Positions 36,784-45,582 of a stretch of 64,000 bases of DNA are shown one piece after another. The stretch comes from Streptomyces sp. NBC_00154 (GTDB taxonomy: Bacteria > Actinomycetota > Actinomycetes > Streptomycetales > Streptomycetaceae): positions 3,850,501 through 3,914,500 of the forward strand of contig NZ_JAPEMI010000001.1 of NCBI RefSeq assembly GCF_026342835.1. The letters are read 5' to 3'. The notes beneath the pieces were generated by a model that had not been told where the DNA came from, ran no database searches, and saw nothing but the letters and a program-made list of their open reading frames with translations. The position numbers and the translations under genes were made by a program. Position 1 is the stretch's first letter, and every line of letters starts with the position of its first letter.

Positions 36784-38312
36784 ACGGACGTGTCATCGCC
36801 GGACGGTACGAGCTCGCGACCATCCTGGGCCAGGGCGGCATGGGCCAGGTCTGGACGGCGTACGACCAACGCCTCGACCGCAGGGTCGCGGTGAAGCTGC
36901 TCCGGCCCGACCGGGTCGCCGGTCCCGGCGGCAGCGGCGCCGCCGACGAGCTGCGGCGCAGGTTCGTGCGCGAGTGCCGGGTCACCGCCCAGGTGGACCA
37001 TCCGGGCCTGGTCACCGTCCATGACGCGGGCAGCGACGACGACGACCTGTTCCTCGTCATGCAGTACGTCGAGGGCTCCGACCTCGCCGACCATCTCGCC
37101 GAGCACGACCCGTATCCCTGGCAGTGGTCCGTCGCCGTGGCCGCCCAGCTCTGCGCCGCGCTCTCCGCCGTGCACGCCGTGCCGATCGTCCACCGCGACC
37201 TCAAGCCCCGGAATCTGATGGTGCGCCCGGACGGCACGATCACCGTCCTCGACCTGGGCGTGGCCTCCGTCCTGGACAACGACACCACCCGCCTCACCCA
37301 CACCGGTACGCCGATCGGTTCCCCGGCCTACATGGCGCCCGAGCAGGCGATGGGCGGCGCCGTCGGCCCGTACACCGACCTGTACGCGCTCGGCGTGCTC
37401 CTGCACGAACTGCTCAGCGGGGACGTGCCATTCGCCGGATCGACCGCCCTCGGTGTGCTGCACCGCCACCTCTACGAACCGCCGCTCCCGGTCCGGCAGA
37501 TCCGGCCCGAGATTCCGGAGCCCCTCGAAGCGCTCGTGCTGCGGCTGCTCGCCAAGGACCCGCAGCACCGTCCGGCGAGCGCCCAGGAGGTGTACGAACA
37601 CCTCACCCCGCTCCTCCCGTCCCGCTCCACGGGGCTGCCGTCCGGCCCGCTCGACCCGACCCGCCCCTTTCTGCGGCCGCACGCCCCGTGGCCCGACCTC
37701 GTCACGACTCCGCCCGCCGCGCAGCCGGCGCCGGTGGCCGCCAAACCGGACGTCGCGGCTGCCGTCGACGAGGTGAAGCAACTGCTCGGGCAGGGCAGGA
37801 TCACCCAGGCCGTGGACATCCTCGGTGGCATCCTCCCGGCCGCGGCCGAACAGCACGGTGAGGGTTCGCCGGTGGTCCGCATCCTGCGCAAGCAGTACGC
37901 GGCGACGCTCATGGACGACGGGCAGTACCGTCGCGCCCTGCCCGAACTGCGCCGCCTCGCCGACGACCGCGCGGCAGAGGCCGGCCCGGCCGACACCCAG
38001 ACGCTGCAGTACCGCTACGACGCGGCGCAGTGCCTGGAGCAGCTGGGCGAACCGGCCGCCGCGCTCGCGGAGTACCGCGCGGTCCTGCCGTACTACGAGA
38101 ACCAGTACGCGACGGGCAACGACCCGGCCCGTTCCTTCGAGATCCGTCAGCGCATCGGGTATCTGCTGCTCGCGGTCGGCGACCACGCGGCGGCGCGCGG
38201 GCAGCTCCAGGCACTGCTGTACGACACCGAGCGGATGTACGGGCCGCACCACCCGCTGCCGGTGGAGCTGCGCCGCCAGCTCGACCGTCAGATGCAGGTA
38301 CGCGGCGGCTGA
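36780..38312 (+). CDS. Serine/threonine protein kinase with C-terminal TPR-like region
   Basis: The 510-residue Hanks-type kinase is complete: Gly loop GQGGMGQVW, ATP-binding Lys39 in VAVKLL, catalytic HRDLKPRNL with Asp140, DLG in place of DFG for the Mg site, and GSPAYMAPEQ. After a Pro-rich hinge (~residues 280-325), the C-terminal ~180 residues are helical repeats resembling TPRs (VRILRKQYAATLMDDGQYRRALPELRRLADDR). There is no transmembrane helix or PASTA domain, so it should be cytoplasmic and may reach the membrane through the protein encoded upstream. The TTG start follows AAGGAGGAGG closely. Confidence 0.9.
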   Translation: MNGRVIAGRYELATILGQGGMGQVWTAYDQRLDRRVAVKLLRPDRVAGPGGSGAADELRRRFVRECRVTAQVDHPGLVTVHDAGSDDDDLFLVMQYVEGSDLADHLAEHDPYPWQWSVAVAAQLCAALSAVHAVPIVHRDLKPRNLMVRPDGTITVLDLGVASVLDNDTTRLTHTGTPIGSPAYMAPEQAMGGAVGPYTDLYALGVLLHELLSGDVPFAGSTALGVLHRHLYEPPLPVRQIRPEIPEPLEALVLRLLAKDPQHRPASAQEVYEHLTPLLPSRSTGLPSGPLDPTRPFLRPHAPWPDLVTTPPAAQPAPVAAKPDVAAAVDEVKQLLGQGRITQAVDILGGILPAAAEQHGEGSPVVRILRKQYAATLMDDGQYRRALPELRRLADDRAAEAGPADTQTLQYRYDAAQCLEQLGEPAAALAEYRAVLPYYENQYATGNDPARSFEIRQRIGYLLLAVGDHAAARGQLQALLYDTERMYGPHHPLPVELRRQLDRQMQVRGG

Positions 38313-38635
38313 GCGGACCGGACGGGGCCGGTCGGTCCGGTCCGCCGTCGCGACGGGACGAGCCGGTCGGTCCGGTCCCGCCAGGGATTACGGGACAGCC
38401 CTTGGACGGGGGCGTCGGCGCAGGGCGACAGGCCGTGGCTCGCACGGGCTTCGGCGTGGGCTGTGAAAGCAATGAGCACGCCAAATTTCTGCAATGGCTG
38501 CACGGAATGCCCTATTCGTCGGCGGATCGTCGATCACGGCGTGAGACCGTGATCTGCCGCCGGGGCGGCTGACGACTCGCCTGCCCCGACGGCCTCTCAC
38601 TTCTTTCGATCCTTCCGAGGACTGTCGAGGTCTCT
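38313..38635. other. 323-base intergenic region after the kinase gene
   Basis: Starts with an 11-bp perfect hairpin (38313-38323 with 38335-38345, GCGGACCGGAC), a likely terminator. A 17-bp segment (GCCGGTCGGTCCGGTCC) occurs at 38327-38343 and again at 3862 bases into this block (38362-38378). The remainder is the leader of the DUF1906 gene. No gene is seen. Confidence 0.6.
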
Positions 38636-39469
38636 GTGCCTTCTCACCGCATATCCAAGAAGCGTCGTCGCATCTCCATGGCCGTGGCGGGCGTCGCTGT
38701 TCTCGCCGGCGGTGCGTTCGCCGCCGAGGCCGCCACCGCCACCACGGTCGCCAGGCCCGCGCCGAAGATCTACACCGGGCATGTCTTCGACACCTGCACC
38801 GCGCCGTCGCTGACCACCATGAAGGGCTGGTACAGCTCCTCCGTCTACCACGGTGCCGCCGTGTACGTCGGCGGCAAGAACCGCGGCTGCGCGCAGCCCA
38901 ACCTCACCGCCTCCTGGGTGAAGGCCGTCAGCGCCACCGGCTGGAAGCTCGTCCCGCTGTACGTCGGCGCGCAGCCGCCGTGCCAGACGAGCGCCAACCC
39001 CGAGAAGATGACCGCCGCCAACGCCACGTCACTGGCCGTCACCGACGCCAACGACGCCGTGGCGAAGGAGGCCGCGCTCGGCATGAAGCCGGGCAGCCCG
39101 GTCTACCTCGACATGGAGTACTTCGACCCGAAGAACACCTCCTGCGTGAACACGGTGCTCTCGTACATCCGGTCGTTCGACAAGACGGTCAAGGCCAAGG
39201 GGTACTGGTCCGGCTTCTACGGCTTCAGCAACTCCAGCGCCGCCGTCGTGGCCAACGCCACGAACCGCACGGACCTGCCGGAGATCCTCTGGTACGCCCG
39301 TTACGACGACGTGTACTCCACCACCACGGGCTTCCCGTACGCCTCGACGCTGTACACCGGGCACCGCCGCGGTCACCAGTACGCCGTCAACAAGAAGGTG
39401 ACACACACCGGTGGCACGCTCACGATCGACCGGAACGCCTGGGACGCCCCGGTCGCGATCGTGGGCTGA
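38636..39469 (+). CDS. Secreted DUF1906 (Rv2525c-like, glycoside hydrolase-like) protein
   Basis: The 277-residue protein has a basic, twin-arginine-containing signal peptide (KKRRRISMAVAGVAVLAGGAFAAEA), possibly for Tat export. The mature domain fits DUF1906, a TIM-barrel hydrolase-like family: GHVFDTCTAPSLTTMKGW, VYVGGKNRGCAQPNLT, LVPLYVGAQPPC, VYLDMEYFD and GFYGFSNSSAAV. Acidic residues in FDTC and LDMEYFD are candidate active-site positions. Relatives such as Rv2525c are linked to cell-wall biology. The GTG start follows a GAGG-rich leader. Enzymatic activity is not shown for most members. Confidence 0.82.
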   Translation: MPSHRISKKRRRISMAVAGVAVLAGGAFAAEAATATTVARPAPKIYTGHVFDTCTAPSLTTMKGWYSSSVYHGAAVYVGGKNRGCAQPNLTASWVKAVSATGWKLVPLYVGAQPPCQTSANPEKMTAANATSLAVTDANDAVAKEAALGMKPGSPVYLDMEYFDPKNTSCVNTVLSYIRSFDKTVKAKGYWSGFYGFSNSSAAVVANATNRTDLPEILWYARYDDVYSTTTGFPYASTLYTGHRRGHQYAVNKKVTHTGGTLTIDRNAWDAPVAIVG

Positions 39470-39528
39470 GGCCGCCGGTCATGGCTGACTGATCGACCAC
39501 CCCCAACTCCCCCACCGCCGCTCCCCGG

Positions 39529-42087
39529 TCAGTCCGGTCCCGCCAGTACAAGGTCCTGCCGCCCGGCGCGTCGTCGCACCAGCGCACCCCACAACGCCGC
39601 CCCGGCCAGCACGAGCAGCGCGCCCGCTCCGACCGTCGAACCGGCCCGCAGGCCGGGGGGACGGAACGTGCAGTCGACGGACGTGCCGTGGGCGGGGACG
39701 GGCGTGGAGACCAGGCCCAGGTAGCTGTCGGCGGGGCGCCCCTGGCAGCTCCAGCCCGCGATCCGGGGCGCGGCGAGCACGACGGTTCCGCGGCTTCCGG
39801 GCGGCAGTTCGGCCCGGACGCCGTCGTCGGTGATGTGGACGGACGTCGCTCCGGTGCGCCGCAGCCCGGTCACGGCCGCGGCCAGCCGGTCCCGGTCCAG
39901 ACAGCCGAGGGCCTCGCGCGGCACGGTCCCCGCGCGTACGGACCGCAGCGTGACCACGACCTGCCCGTCGGCGCCCACGATCCGCCCAAGTGGTTCCATC
40001 GCCGCGCGGCGGGCCGGCAGCAGGCCCCGGAGCTCGGTCTCCCGGCCCGCGCCCGGCCGATCGCCGCCCGGCTGAGCCCCCGGCCGATCGTTCACCCGCG
40101 CCGAGCCGAACACTCCGGGCGTCCACAGATACACCTCGCTGCCCGCCGGACAGCGGGCGGTCAGCCGGTATGTACCGCGCCCCACCCGGTGGGTGCGGTC
40201 GCCCCGATCCTCGACCGGAGCACCGCTCACTGTCCGGAGCGCCGCCCGCGGCACGGTATAGACCTGTGAACCGAGCAGCGCCTCCTGGTTCCGGAACGGC
40301 GACGGGCCGAGGGACGGCACCGCGCCCGGTTGCCGCACCGTCACCAGCGGCGGCACCTGCTGCCGCACCACCGTCACCGGCCGGTCGTCCGGCGCGTCCC
40401 ACCGCTGGTGCGGGTCGCGCGGCCCGTGGACCCGGGCACCGACCGAGAAGATCGCGTCGGTCACCGGGTTGTCCAGGCTCTGCACGGCCCGGCCGCGGGA
40501 CGTCCAGCCGGCGCCGAGGGCAGCGAGCGTGCGGGTCAGCACGGCCGGCGTATGGCTGCTGTAGTACGCGGCACCCTGACCGCCCACGAGCAGCGGATCG
40601 TTGGCGGTGGTCCGCTCCCCGCCGGGGTCGGTGCGGTAGCGCGGCCAGCCGTCCGCGCGAGCCACCGCGTCGGCCTGTACGCGCTGCCGCTCGCCCCAGG
40701 GCGCGTAATGATCGAGCTGGGCCAGGCGCTGCCGGTCGGCGAACGCCGTGGTCGCGGCGGCCTGCCCCACCAGCACACCGGTCAGCAGCACGGCGGCGAG
40801 ACCCGCCCGACGGCCCCGGCCGGGCAGGGCGAGCGCGGCGGCCGTCGCCACCGGACCGGCCGCGAACAACAGGTACGACCGGTGCGTGGCCAGGTCGCTG
40901 AAGGCCGCCCCCGCCGCGACCAGCACCAGCACCGCGCCGCCGCCGACCAGGGCCCGGGGCCCCGGCCGTCCGTACGAGACCGAGATCCAGGCAGCGATCA
41001 CCACCAGACCGGCGAACACGAACGTCTGCCGGTACGGACTGCCGTTGGGCGTCGCGAACGCGTGCCAGAGGAGGTGGGTCGGCCCCCACTGAAGCGACAG
41101 CCCGGCCCCCGCCACCAGCCCTGCCCACGCCCACCGTTCGCGCCGCGGCACACCACGATGGAAGACGAGTGCGCAGGCCGGGAGCAGTGCGACGGCGCTC
41201 AGGAAGAGGGCGGGGGTGAAGAAGCCGTACGTGCCGGGGAACAGCCGGGCGAGCACATCGGGCCAGGCGGCGGGCCGGAACGTCCGGTCCCAGCCGGGGT
41301 AGGCGTGTTTCGTGCCCAGGTAGACGGGAACCAGGACGGGCGCCGCGAGCCCGATTCCCAGCAGCACGCTCCCGGCCGCCCGCGCCAGCCCCCGTACCGC
41401 AGCCTTCGCCCTCCCGGCCCCCTTCTCACCCTCCGTCAGCAGCCTTACCACCAGCACCAGGGCGGCCCCCAGGGTCGCCATGTACGCCGTATAGAAGTTG
41501 GCAACCCACACCACCGCGACGAGCAGCGGAGCCACCATGCGACGGCGCCCCGTCCGGGCCCACTCACCGGCCAGACAGAGCAGCGGCAGGGCGATCAGAC
41601 CGTCCAGCCACATCGGGTTGTACGACGCCTCGGCGACCGACCAGCCGCACAACGCGTACGAGCCGCCGAGCACCCCGGCCATCCACCAGCGCCCGCCCCG
41701 CAGTGTCAGCAGCAGGAATGCCATCGCTGCCGCAGCGGACGCCATCTTCACCACGGTCACCACGTACACCGCGAGGTCGATGCGGTCCCGGGGGAAGACC
41801 CCGACGAGCAGTGCGAACGGGCTGGTCACATAGGTGCCGAGATCCGGCAGGAAGCCGGTGCCGTATCCGGACGACCAGTTCAGGAACAGTCCGCCGTCGC
41901 CGTGCCCGTGCAGCAGGTCCCAGAGCCGGGTGTGGAACGGCACAAACTGATTTCCGAGATCATTGACGCTCCGGGTGCGCGGCCCGAACGGAAAGCTGCG
42001 GGCCCTTGCGTCGCCTGCGCACACGGTGGCCGTGGTGATCAATGCGGCGAGTGCGGCCGCGGCCGTGCGGGGACGGAAGGTCGGCAT
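39529..42087 (-). CDS. YfhO family membrane glycosyltransferase-like protein
   Basis: The ~852-residue polytopic protein has the YfhO pattern: an N-terminal membrane helix, then RTRSVNDLGNQFVPFHTRLWDLLHG with the conserved Asp, NWSSGYGTGFLPDLGTY, and about ten more helices, then a large external C-terminal domain and a final helix before the end. YfhO proteins act in glycosylation of lipoteichoic acid or other wall polymers using polyprenyl-phosphate sugars. The start is uncertain: ATG 42087 gives a normal signal-like N-terminus, while the frame allows ATG 42138. It is divergent from the GT2/GtrA genes, a frequent functional partner set. Confidence 0.85.
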   Translation of the reverse strand: MPTFRPRTAAAALAALITTATVCAGDARARSFPFGPRTRSVNDLGNQFVPFHTRLWDLLHGHGDGGLFLNWSSGYGTGFLPDLGTYVTSPFALLVGVFPRDRIDLAVYVVTVVKMASAAAAMAFLLLTLRGGRWWMAGVLGGSYALCGWSVAEASYNPMWLDGLIALPLLCLAGEWARTGRRRMVAPLLVAVVWVANFYTAYMATLGAALVLVVRLLTEGEKGAGRAKAAVRGLARAAGSVLLGIGLAAPVLVPVYLGTKHAYPGWDRTFRPAAWPDVLARLFPGTYGFFTPALFLSAVALLPACALVFHRGVPRRERWAWAGLVAGAGLSLQWGPTHLLWHAFATPNGSPYRQTFVFAGLVVIAAWISVSYGRPGPRALVGGGAVLVLVAAGAAFSDLATHRSYLLFAAGPVATAAALALPGRGRRAGLAAVLLTGVLVGQAAATTAFADRQRLAQLDHYAPWGERQRVQADAVARADGWPRYRTDPGGERTTANDPLLVGGQGAAYYSSHTPAVLTRTLAALGAGWTSRGRAVQSLDNPVTDAIFSVGARVHGPRDPHQRWDAPDDRPVTVVRQQVPPLVTVRQPGAVPSLGPSPFRNQEALLGSQVYTVPRAALRTVSGAPVEDRGDRTHRVGRGTYRLTARCPAGSEVYLWTPGVFGSARVNDRPGAQPGGDRPGAGRETELRGLLPARRAAMEPLGRIVGADGQVVVTLRSVRAGTVPREALGCLDRDRLAAAVTGLRRTGATSVHITDDGVRAELPPGSRGTVVLAAPRIAGWSCQGRPADSYLGLVSTPVPAHGTSVDCTFRPPGLRAGSTVGAGALLVLAGAALWGALVRRRAGRQDLVLAGPD

Positions 42088-42221
42088 ACGGACGAATATC
42101 GCAGCCGTGAAAGTAATGAGCGGTGTGGAACCGCTCATTCAATAGTTCAATTCACGTGATGGTTGCTCATTGTCCATGTCCGCCCTCCATGTCTGACGCA
42201 CCGACAGGGTGAGATGCTCCT

Positions 42222-43181
42222 GTGCTGATCTCGTTAGTAGTGCCTTGTTTCAACGAGGAGGAGATCCTCGAACGCTTTCATGCGCGCGCCTCGGACGAAA
42301 TGAGCCGGCTGGGGCATGATTTCCAGCTCGTCTACGTCGACGACGGCAGCGCGGACCGCACGCTGCAGATCCTGGAGGAGCTGGCCGCGGCCGACCCGCG
42401 GATCCGCTATCTCTCCTTCAGCCGCAACTTCGGCAAGGAAGCCGCCATGCTCGCCGGCCTCCAGCACGCCGACGGCGATGCGGTCGTGATCATGGACGCG
42501 GACCTCCAGCACCCGCCCGAGCTCGTCGGCCGCATGCTGGAGGAGCACTCCCACGGCTACGACCAGGTGATCGCCCGCCGCAACCGCAGGGGCGACCGCG
42601 TCACCCGCACCCTCGGCGCCCGCGCCTACTACTCGCTGATCAACCGCCTCGTGGACGTGGAGCTGGTCGACGGGGTCGGTGACTTCCGGCTGCTGTCCCG
42701 GCGTACCGTCGACGCCGTTCTCGAACTCACCGAGTACAACCGCTTCTCCAAGGGCCTGTTTGCCTGGGTAGGATTCCGGACGACGACCTTCGGATACGAG
42801 AATGCGGTCCGTGAGAAGGGCAGCTCCGCCTGGACCATCGGGAAGCTTCTCAACTACGGGCTCGACGGGCTGCTCTCCTTCAACAACAAACCGCTGCGCG
42901 CCGCCCTGTACCTGGGGATGGTGCTGATGTCCGTCGCCTTCGCCTACGCCGCCTGGATCGTCGGCGTCGCTCTCGTGAAAGGGGTGGACACGCCCGGCTA
43001 TGTCACGCTGATCGTCGTGGTCACGGCGCTCGCCGGGGTCCAGATGGTGATAGTGGGTGTGGTCGGCGAGTACGTCGGCCGCATCTATTACGAGGTGAAG
43101 CGGCGCCCGCATTTCTTGGTGAAGGCATCCAATACCGGCGTACCGAATCAACAGCGGTCGCGGCAGTTCGTACGCCGATGA
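42222..43181 (+). CDS. Glycosyltransferase family 2, polyprenyl-phosphate sugar transferase (GtrB-like)
   Basis: The 319-residue enzyme probably loads a sugar from a nucleotide donor onto polyprenyl phosphate at the inner membrane face. GT-A features are VPCFNEEEIL, YVDDGSADRTL and the metal site MDADLQHPPE; two C-terminal helices (LYLGMVLMSVAFAYAAWIVGVAL and VTLIVVVTALAGVQMVIVGVV) anchor it. The GTG start is followed by a TTA codon at codon 5 (42234-42236), the only in-frame TTA I noticed in the window, implying dependence on the bldA tRNA. The stop overlaps the gtrA start (ATGA). Confidence 0.92.
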   Translation: MLISLVVPCFNEEEILERFHARASDEMSRLGHDFQLVYVDDGSADRTLQILEELAAADPRIRYLSFSRNFGKEAAMLAGLQHADGDAVVIMDADLQHPPELVGRMLEEHSHGYDQVIARRNRRGDRVTRTLGARAYYSLINRLVDVELVDGVGDFRLLSRRTVDAVLELTEYNRFSKGLFAWVGFRTTTFGYENAVREKGSSAWTIGKLLNYGLDGLLSFNNKPLRAALYLGMVLMSVAFAYAAWIVGVALVKGVDTPGYVTLIVVVTALAGVQMVIVGVVGEYVGRIYYEVKRRPHFLVKASNTGVPNQQRSRQFVRR

Positions 43182-43579
43182 CGGTCACGGCCCAGATGGC
43201 GCGCTTCGCCCTCGTCGGCGTCGTGAACACCGGTACGTACTACGGCTGCTACCTGGCCCTGCTGACCGTGCTGCCGTACCTGGCCGCGCATGTGATCGCG
43301 TTCGCGTTGAGCATGACCGGCTCGTTCCTGCTGAACTCGTACTTCACGTACCGGACCCGGCCCACCTGGCGGAAGTTCCTGCTCTTCCCGCTCACCAACG
43401 CCGCCAACTTCGTCATCACCACCGGCGGTGTCTGGCTGCTGGTCGACCGCGCCGGCTTCAGCAGCCGCTACGCACCGCTGGTCGCAGCGCTGGCGGCCAT
43501 CCCGATCACCTTTGTGGTCTCCCGCGCGATCATGCTGCGGCCGGACGCGAGGCCGAAAGCGGTCGAACGCGTGCGCTGA
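43178..43579 (+). CDS. GtrA family membrane protein
   Basis: The 133-residue protein has four hydrophobic helices and the family pattern RFALVGVVNTGTYYGCYLALL, HVIAFALSMTGSFLLNSYFTYR and FPLTNAANFVITTGGVWLLV. GtrA proteins are proposed flippases for polyprenyl-phosphate sugars made by GtrB-type enzymes. A 4-base overlap with the GT2 gene supports one functional unit, with YfhO across the intergenic region as the likely external transferase. Expression may depend on readthrough of the TTA codon in the upstream gene. Confidence 0.9.
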   Translation: MTVTAQMARFALVGVVNTGTYYGCYLALLTVLPYLAAHVIAFALSMTGSFLLNSYFTYRTRPTWRKFLLFPLTNAANFVITTGGVWLLVDRAGFSSRYAPLVAALAAIPITFVVSRAIMLRPDARPKAVERVR

Positions 43580-43717
43580 GCACACCTGATTCGGCCCACA
43601 TCCCGAACTCCTGCCGAATCGTTGGTCGAACCAGTGGCCCGGATCACGCCCACTGCCTAACATCGATCACCGCAAGGTCTTGTGCACCGCCGCACAATCT
43701 CTCCCCGGGAGGCTCCT

Positions 43718-44374
43718 TTGCACCGCCGCCGTCGCACCGCGCTCGTCGTCTCCGCCGCCACGCTCGTCGCGGCGCCGCTGCTCTCCGCCTGCGGCAACCA
43801 GGCCCACCCAGGTGCCGCAGCCGTGGTCGGAGGGGACCGGATCGAGGTGTCCACCGTGCAGGCCCAGGTGGCGGAGGTACGCACCGCGCAGCGCGAGTCC
43901 GACCAGTCCGTCCAGCTCATCAACAAGTCGGGGCAGCTCGGCCGGGCCAAGCTGCACGGACTGATCTTCGACCGGATCCTGGACAAGGCCGCCGCGGACG
44001 CGAACGTGACGGTCAGCCGCAAGGAGATCCAGGAGATGCGGCAGTCGGCGGCCACCCAGTCCGGGGGAGAGGCACAGCTGCGGACGACGATGCTCCAGCA
44101 GAGCTGGGTCGCCCCCGACCAGATCGAGGCCGTCCTGCGGGAGCAGGTCCAGCTGACGAAGCTGGCCCAGGCGCTCGGCGCCGACCTGCAGCAGCCCGCC
44201 GGACAGAAGGCCGTCGGCGACGCACTCACCGCGGCGTCGAAGTCGCTGCACATCGACGTCAACCCGCGCTTCGGTACCTGGGACGACAAGCAGACCCAGC
44301 TCGCCAACTACAAGGCCCCGTGGATCACCCAGGTAACCAAGCCCGCCCAGCAGGAGGCCGCAGCGGGCGCTTAG
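43718..44374 (+). CDS. SurA N-terminal-like lipoprotein
   Basis: The 218-residue protein has a signal peptide with lipobox LSAC and a mature region resembling the SurA N-terminal chaperone domain (AAVVGGDRIEVSTVQAQVAEVR, ILDKAAADANVTVSRKEIQ). No PPIase domain is present, so it may hold unfolded exported proteins rather than isomerise them. The TTG at 43718 is preferred because GGGAGG lies 6 bases upstream; a GTG at 43682 would add 12 residues to the signal n-region. The stop TAG at 44372-44374 coincides with the first bases of the adjoining MITE-like repeat. Confidence 0.8.
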   Translation: MHRRRRTALVVSAATLVAAPLLSACGNQAHPGAAAVVGGDRIEVSTVQAQVAEVRTAQRESDQSVQLINKSGQLGRAKLHGLIFDRILDKAAADANVTVSRKEIQEMRQSAATQSGGEAQLRTTMLQQSWVAPDQIEAVLREQVQLTKLAQALGADLQQPAGQKAVGDALTAASKSLHIDVNPRFGTWDDKQTQLANYKAPWITQVTKPAQQEAAAGA

Positions 44375-44596
44375 GGGGTGTCCGGTCGGTCAGGCCGGGC
44401 TCGCGTGCCCTGGCACGCACATCTGCCGCGTTGTCGCCGGTCTCCCCCAAGCTCTCGGCTTCGCTCGAGCAGGGGAGACCCCATTCGCTCCGCGTCGACT
44501 CCCTCCTCCGCCTCGCAGCTGCACGCACCACGGTGACATCAGCCGCTCCGCGGCGGGCCGCTCCCTGATCCGGCCCGACCGACCGGACGCCCCCTA
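44372..44596. mobile_element. MITE-like palindromic repeat element, 225 bp
   Basis: The ends are 27-bp inverted repeats (44372-44398 with 44570-44596) with two mismatches, starting TAGGGGG and ending CCCCCTA, which fits a TA target duplication. An internal hairpin pairs GGTCTCCCC (44439-44447) with GGGGAGACC (44472-44480), around a CTCGGCTTCGCTCGAG core. I recall this core as a very frequent intergenic repeat in Streptomyces genomes. It contains no transposase ORF. Confidence 0.75.
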
Positions 44597-44610
44597 GGTA
44601 GGTTGGTGGG

Positions 44611-45573
44611 GTGAACGCTGAAGATCCCGGTCGTATCGTCCTGCTCACCGCCAGCCACCGGGTCGCGCCGGGGTTGCTGTCCTGGCCGGCCTGGCAGACG
44701 CTGCACGCCGCCGACCGGGTGCTCTGCGCCGAGCAGGACCACCCGCAGCTGCCGTATCTGCGCGAGGCGGGCGTCACCGTCGAACACGCCGCGCCCACCG
44801 CGCAGGAGCTCGTCGACGCCTGCGCGGGCGGCCGGACCGTCGTGGTCGTCACCGGCGGCGAGGGCAACCAGCCGCTGACGGACGGGCTGGCCCGGCTCGC
44901 CGGATCGGGCCGGGTACAGATGCCGAACCTGGAGCTGCTGCCCGGTTCGTACGATCTGCCGGGCGCCCGTCTCCTCGATCTCGTCCAGGTCATGGACCGG
45001 ATCAGGGCCGAGTGCCCCTGGACATCGCAGAAGACCCATCAGGGGCTCGCCAAGTACGCCATCGAGGAGGCGTACGAACTGGTCGAGGCGATCGAGGACG
45101 GCGACCGCGACGAGCTGCGCGAGGAACTCGGGGACGTGCTCCTTCAGGTCGTCTTCCATGCCAGGATCGCGGAGGAGGACGAGGACCAGCCGTTCTCCGT
45201 CGACGATGTCGCGGCCACCCTCGTCGAGAAGCTGATCCACCGCCACCCGCATGTCTTCGGTGACGAGACCGCCGAGACCCCGGAGGACGTGCACGCGCAC
45301 TGGCTGCGCACCAAGGCCATCGAGAAACAGCGCGACTCGGTCACCGACGGCGTGCCGCTCGGCCAGCCCGGTCTGGCGCTGGCGGCGAAGCTGGCCGGCC
45401 GGGTCCGTACCGCCGGACTCGATGTGGCGCTCCCCGCGGGGGACGGCATCGGGTACGAGCTCCTCGCCCTCGCCGTACGCGCGGAACAGGACGGCACCGA
45501 CCCCGAGGCCGCGCTGCGCGCCGCCGGTCGCGCCTACCGGGACGCGATCCTCGAGGCGGAGGGCAACGGATAA
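44611..45573 (+). CDS. mazG: MazG nucleoside triphosphate pyrophosphohydrolase
   Basis: Hydrolyses NTPs to NMPs and pyrophosphate, clearing aberrant or excess nucleotides. The 320 residues include an N-terminal ~115-residue domain reminiscent of the reduced methylase-like half of YabN/MazG proteins (RIVLLTASHRVAPGLLSW ... VVVVTGGEGNQPLTDGLARL). A MazG domain follows, with CPWTSQKTHQGLAKYAIEEAYELVEAI and EELGDVLLQVVFHA, supplying the EExx...ExxD acidic metal site. The GTG start lies only 14 bases past the MITE end, so its promoter is either in the repeat or upstream of the lipoprotein gene. Confidence 0.93.
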   Translation: MNAEDPGRIVLLTASHRVAPGLLSWPAWQTLHAADRVLCAEQDHPQLPYLREAGVTVEHAAPTAQELVDACAGGRTVVVVTGGEGNQPLTDGLARLAGSGRVQMPNLELLPGSYDLPGARLLDLVQVMDRIRAECPWTSQKTHQGLAKYAIEEAYELVEAIEDGDRDELREELGDVLLQVVFHARIAEEDEDQPFSVDDVAATLVEKLIHRHPHVFGDETAETPEDVHAHWLRTKAIEKQRDSVTDGVPLGQPGLALAAKLAGRVRTAGLDVALPAGDGIGYELLALAVRAEQDGTDPEAALRAAGRAYRDAILEAEGNG

Positions 45574-45582
45574 CGTCGGGGG

